From JALORV01 sp035429725 (GTDB taxonomy: Bacteria; Pseudomonadota; Gammaproteobacteria; Burkholderiales; Burkholderiaceae_F), in assembly GCA_035429725.1 (NCBI GenBank), contig DAOMFI010000127.1, positions 1 to 8,288 on the forward strand: a DNA stretch of 8,288 nt, written 5' to 3'. This document shows positions 6,316-8,288 of this stretch, in pieces; position 1 is the stretch's first letter; each line of letters begins with the position of its first letter. The notes below the pieces were generated by a model, which saw only the letters and a program-made list of their open reading frames with translations, did not search any database and was not told the DNA's origin. The position numbers and the translations under genes were made by a program.

Positions 6316-6329
6316 ACCCCGTAGTGCAA
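6302..6329 (-). promoter_or_regulatory. Candidate promoter of the Lrp-type gene
   Basis: On the minus strand TTGCAC (6329-6324) and AATATT (6307-6302) are spaced 16 bp apart, giving a modest sigma70-like match (three and four of six). Transcription would begin near 6295, about 30 nt before the ATG. A second -10-like box, TATGAT (6282-6277), has no good -35 and would give a nearly leaderless mRNA. Confidence 0.3.
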
Positions 6330-6335
6330 GATAGT
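6306..6335 (+). promoter_or_regulatory. Candidate glmS promoter overlapping the divergent one
   Basis: TTGCAT (6306-6311) and GATAGT (6330-6335) are 18 bp apart and weakly sigma70-like. The leader would be about 75 nt. TTGCA (6306-6310) and TGCAA (6325-6329) also form an inverted repeat, so the two divergent promoters would interlock. An alternative -10, TACGAT (6382-6387), lacks a well-spaced -35; the TTGAAA at 6354-6359 is 22 bp away. The true start is undecided. Confidence 0.2.
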
Positions 6336-6338
6336 TTC

Positions 6339-6360
6339 GATTGAAGGTTTGATTTGAAAG
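6339..6360 (+). repeat. Imperfect direct repeat upstream of glmS
   Basis: GATTGAAG (6339-6346) recurs as GATTTGAAAG (6351-6360), 12 bp apart in an AT-rich stretch. It overlaps TTCGATTGAA (6336-6345), itself a near-palindrome. This could be part of an operator between the divergent genes, or simple AT-rich sequence. Confidence 0.25.
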
Positions 6361-6400
6361 CCTATTCCGTCATGTTCCGCCTACGATGCGCGCCGTCACC

Positions 6401-6407
6401 AAGGGAG
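6401..6407 (+). promoter_or_regulatory. Shine-Dalgarno site of glmS
   Basis: AAGGGAG lies 10 nt before the ATG at 6418, a reasonable match at slightly long spacing. It supports the start that places the catalytic Cys directly after Met. Confidence 0.5.
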
Positions 6408-6417
6408 TGCGAAACTC

Positions 6418-8274
<1,857 letters not shown>

Positions 8275-8288
8275 TTGTGCCGGTGTTG

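Noticed and set aside
6278..6417. glmS ribozyme/riboswitch upstream of glmS
   Set aside because: That element is known mainly from Gram-positive bacteria, and I cannot find its core or a matching pseudoknot in this 140-bp AT-rich stretch.

Overview
The window is GC-rich, densely coding bacterial chromosome. It holds six protein genes and no RNA gene, insertion sequence, CRISPR array or prophage that I can see. The GlmU and GlmS sequences, the order glmU / Lrp-type regulator / glmS, and a DUF6279-type lipoprotein point to Proteobacteria. A betaproteobacterium (Burkholderiales-like) is my best guess, judged from remembered family sequences only.

Layout. Positions 1-1839 (+) are the 3' part of a large gene: two PKD/Ig-like repeats, then a long unrecognised region with an HExxH zinc-peptidase motif. 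A 98-bp gap with hairpins and a possible promoter leads to a sodium:solute symporter (1938-3440, +). That gene converges on a lipoprotein gene (3458-4360, -) across a 17-bp gap that is mostly one GC hairpin. The lipoprotein gene and glmU (4379-5752, +) start head to head only 18 bp apart. glmU converges with an Lrp/AsnC-type regulator (5792-6265, -), and that regulator is divergent from glmS (6418-8274, +) across a 152-bp AT-richer region with several dyads.

How the genes fit together. GlmS (fructose-6-phosphate + glutamine to glucosamine-6-phosphate) and GlmU (glucosamine-1-phosphate to UDP-N-acetylglucosamine) are the first and last enzymes of UDP-GlcNAc synthesis, which feeds peptidoglycan and lipopolysaccharide. 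Here an antisense regulator separates them, so they cannot form a simple glmUS operon. Each appears to have its own promoter, and the Lrp-type protein is a natural candidate to act on the lrp-glmS intergenic region. The lipoprotein is probably an envelope protein. The peptidase and the symporter show no evident link to the amino-sugar genes.

No gap between genes exceeds about 150 bp. Nothing here amounts to a clear new multi-gene system. The points most worth a second look are the anthrax-lethal-factor-like zinc site in the first protein, the overlapping 5' ends of the lipoprotein gene and glmU, the dyads between lrp and glmS, and the His-rich tail of the symporter.
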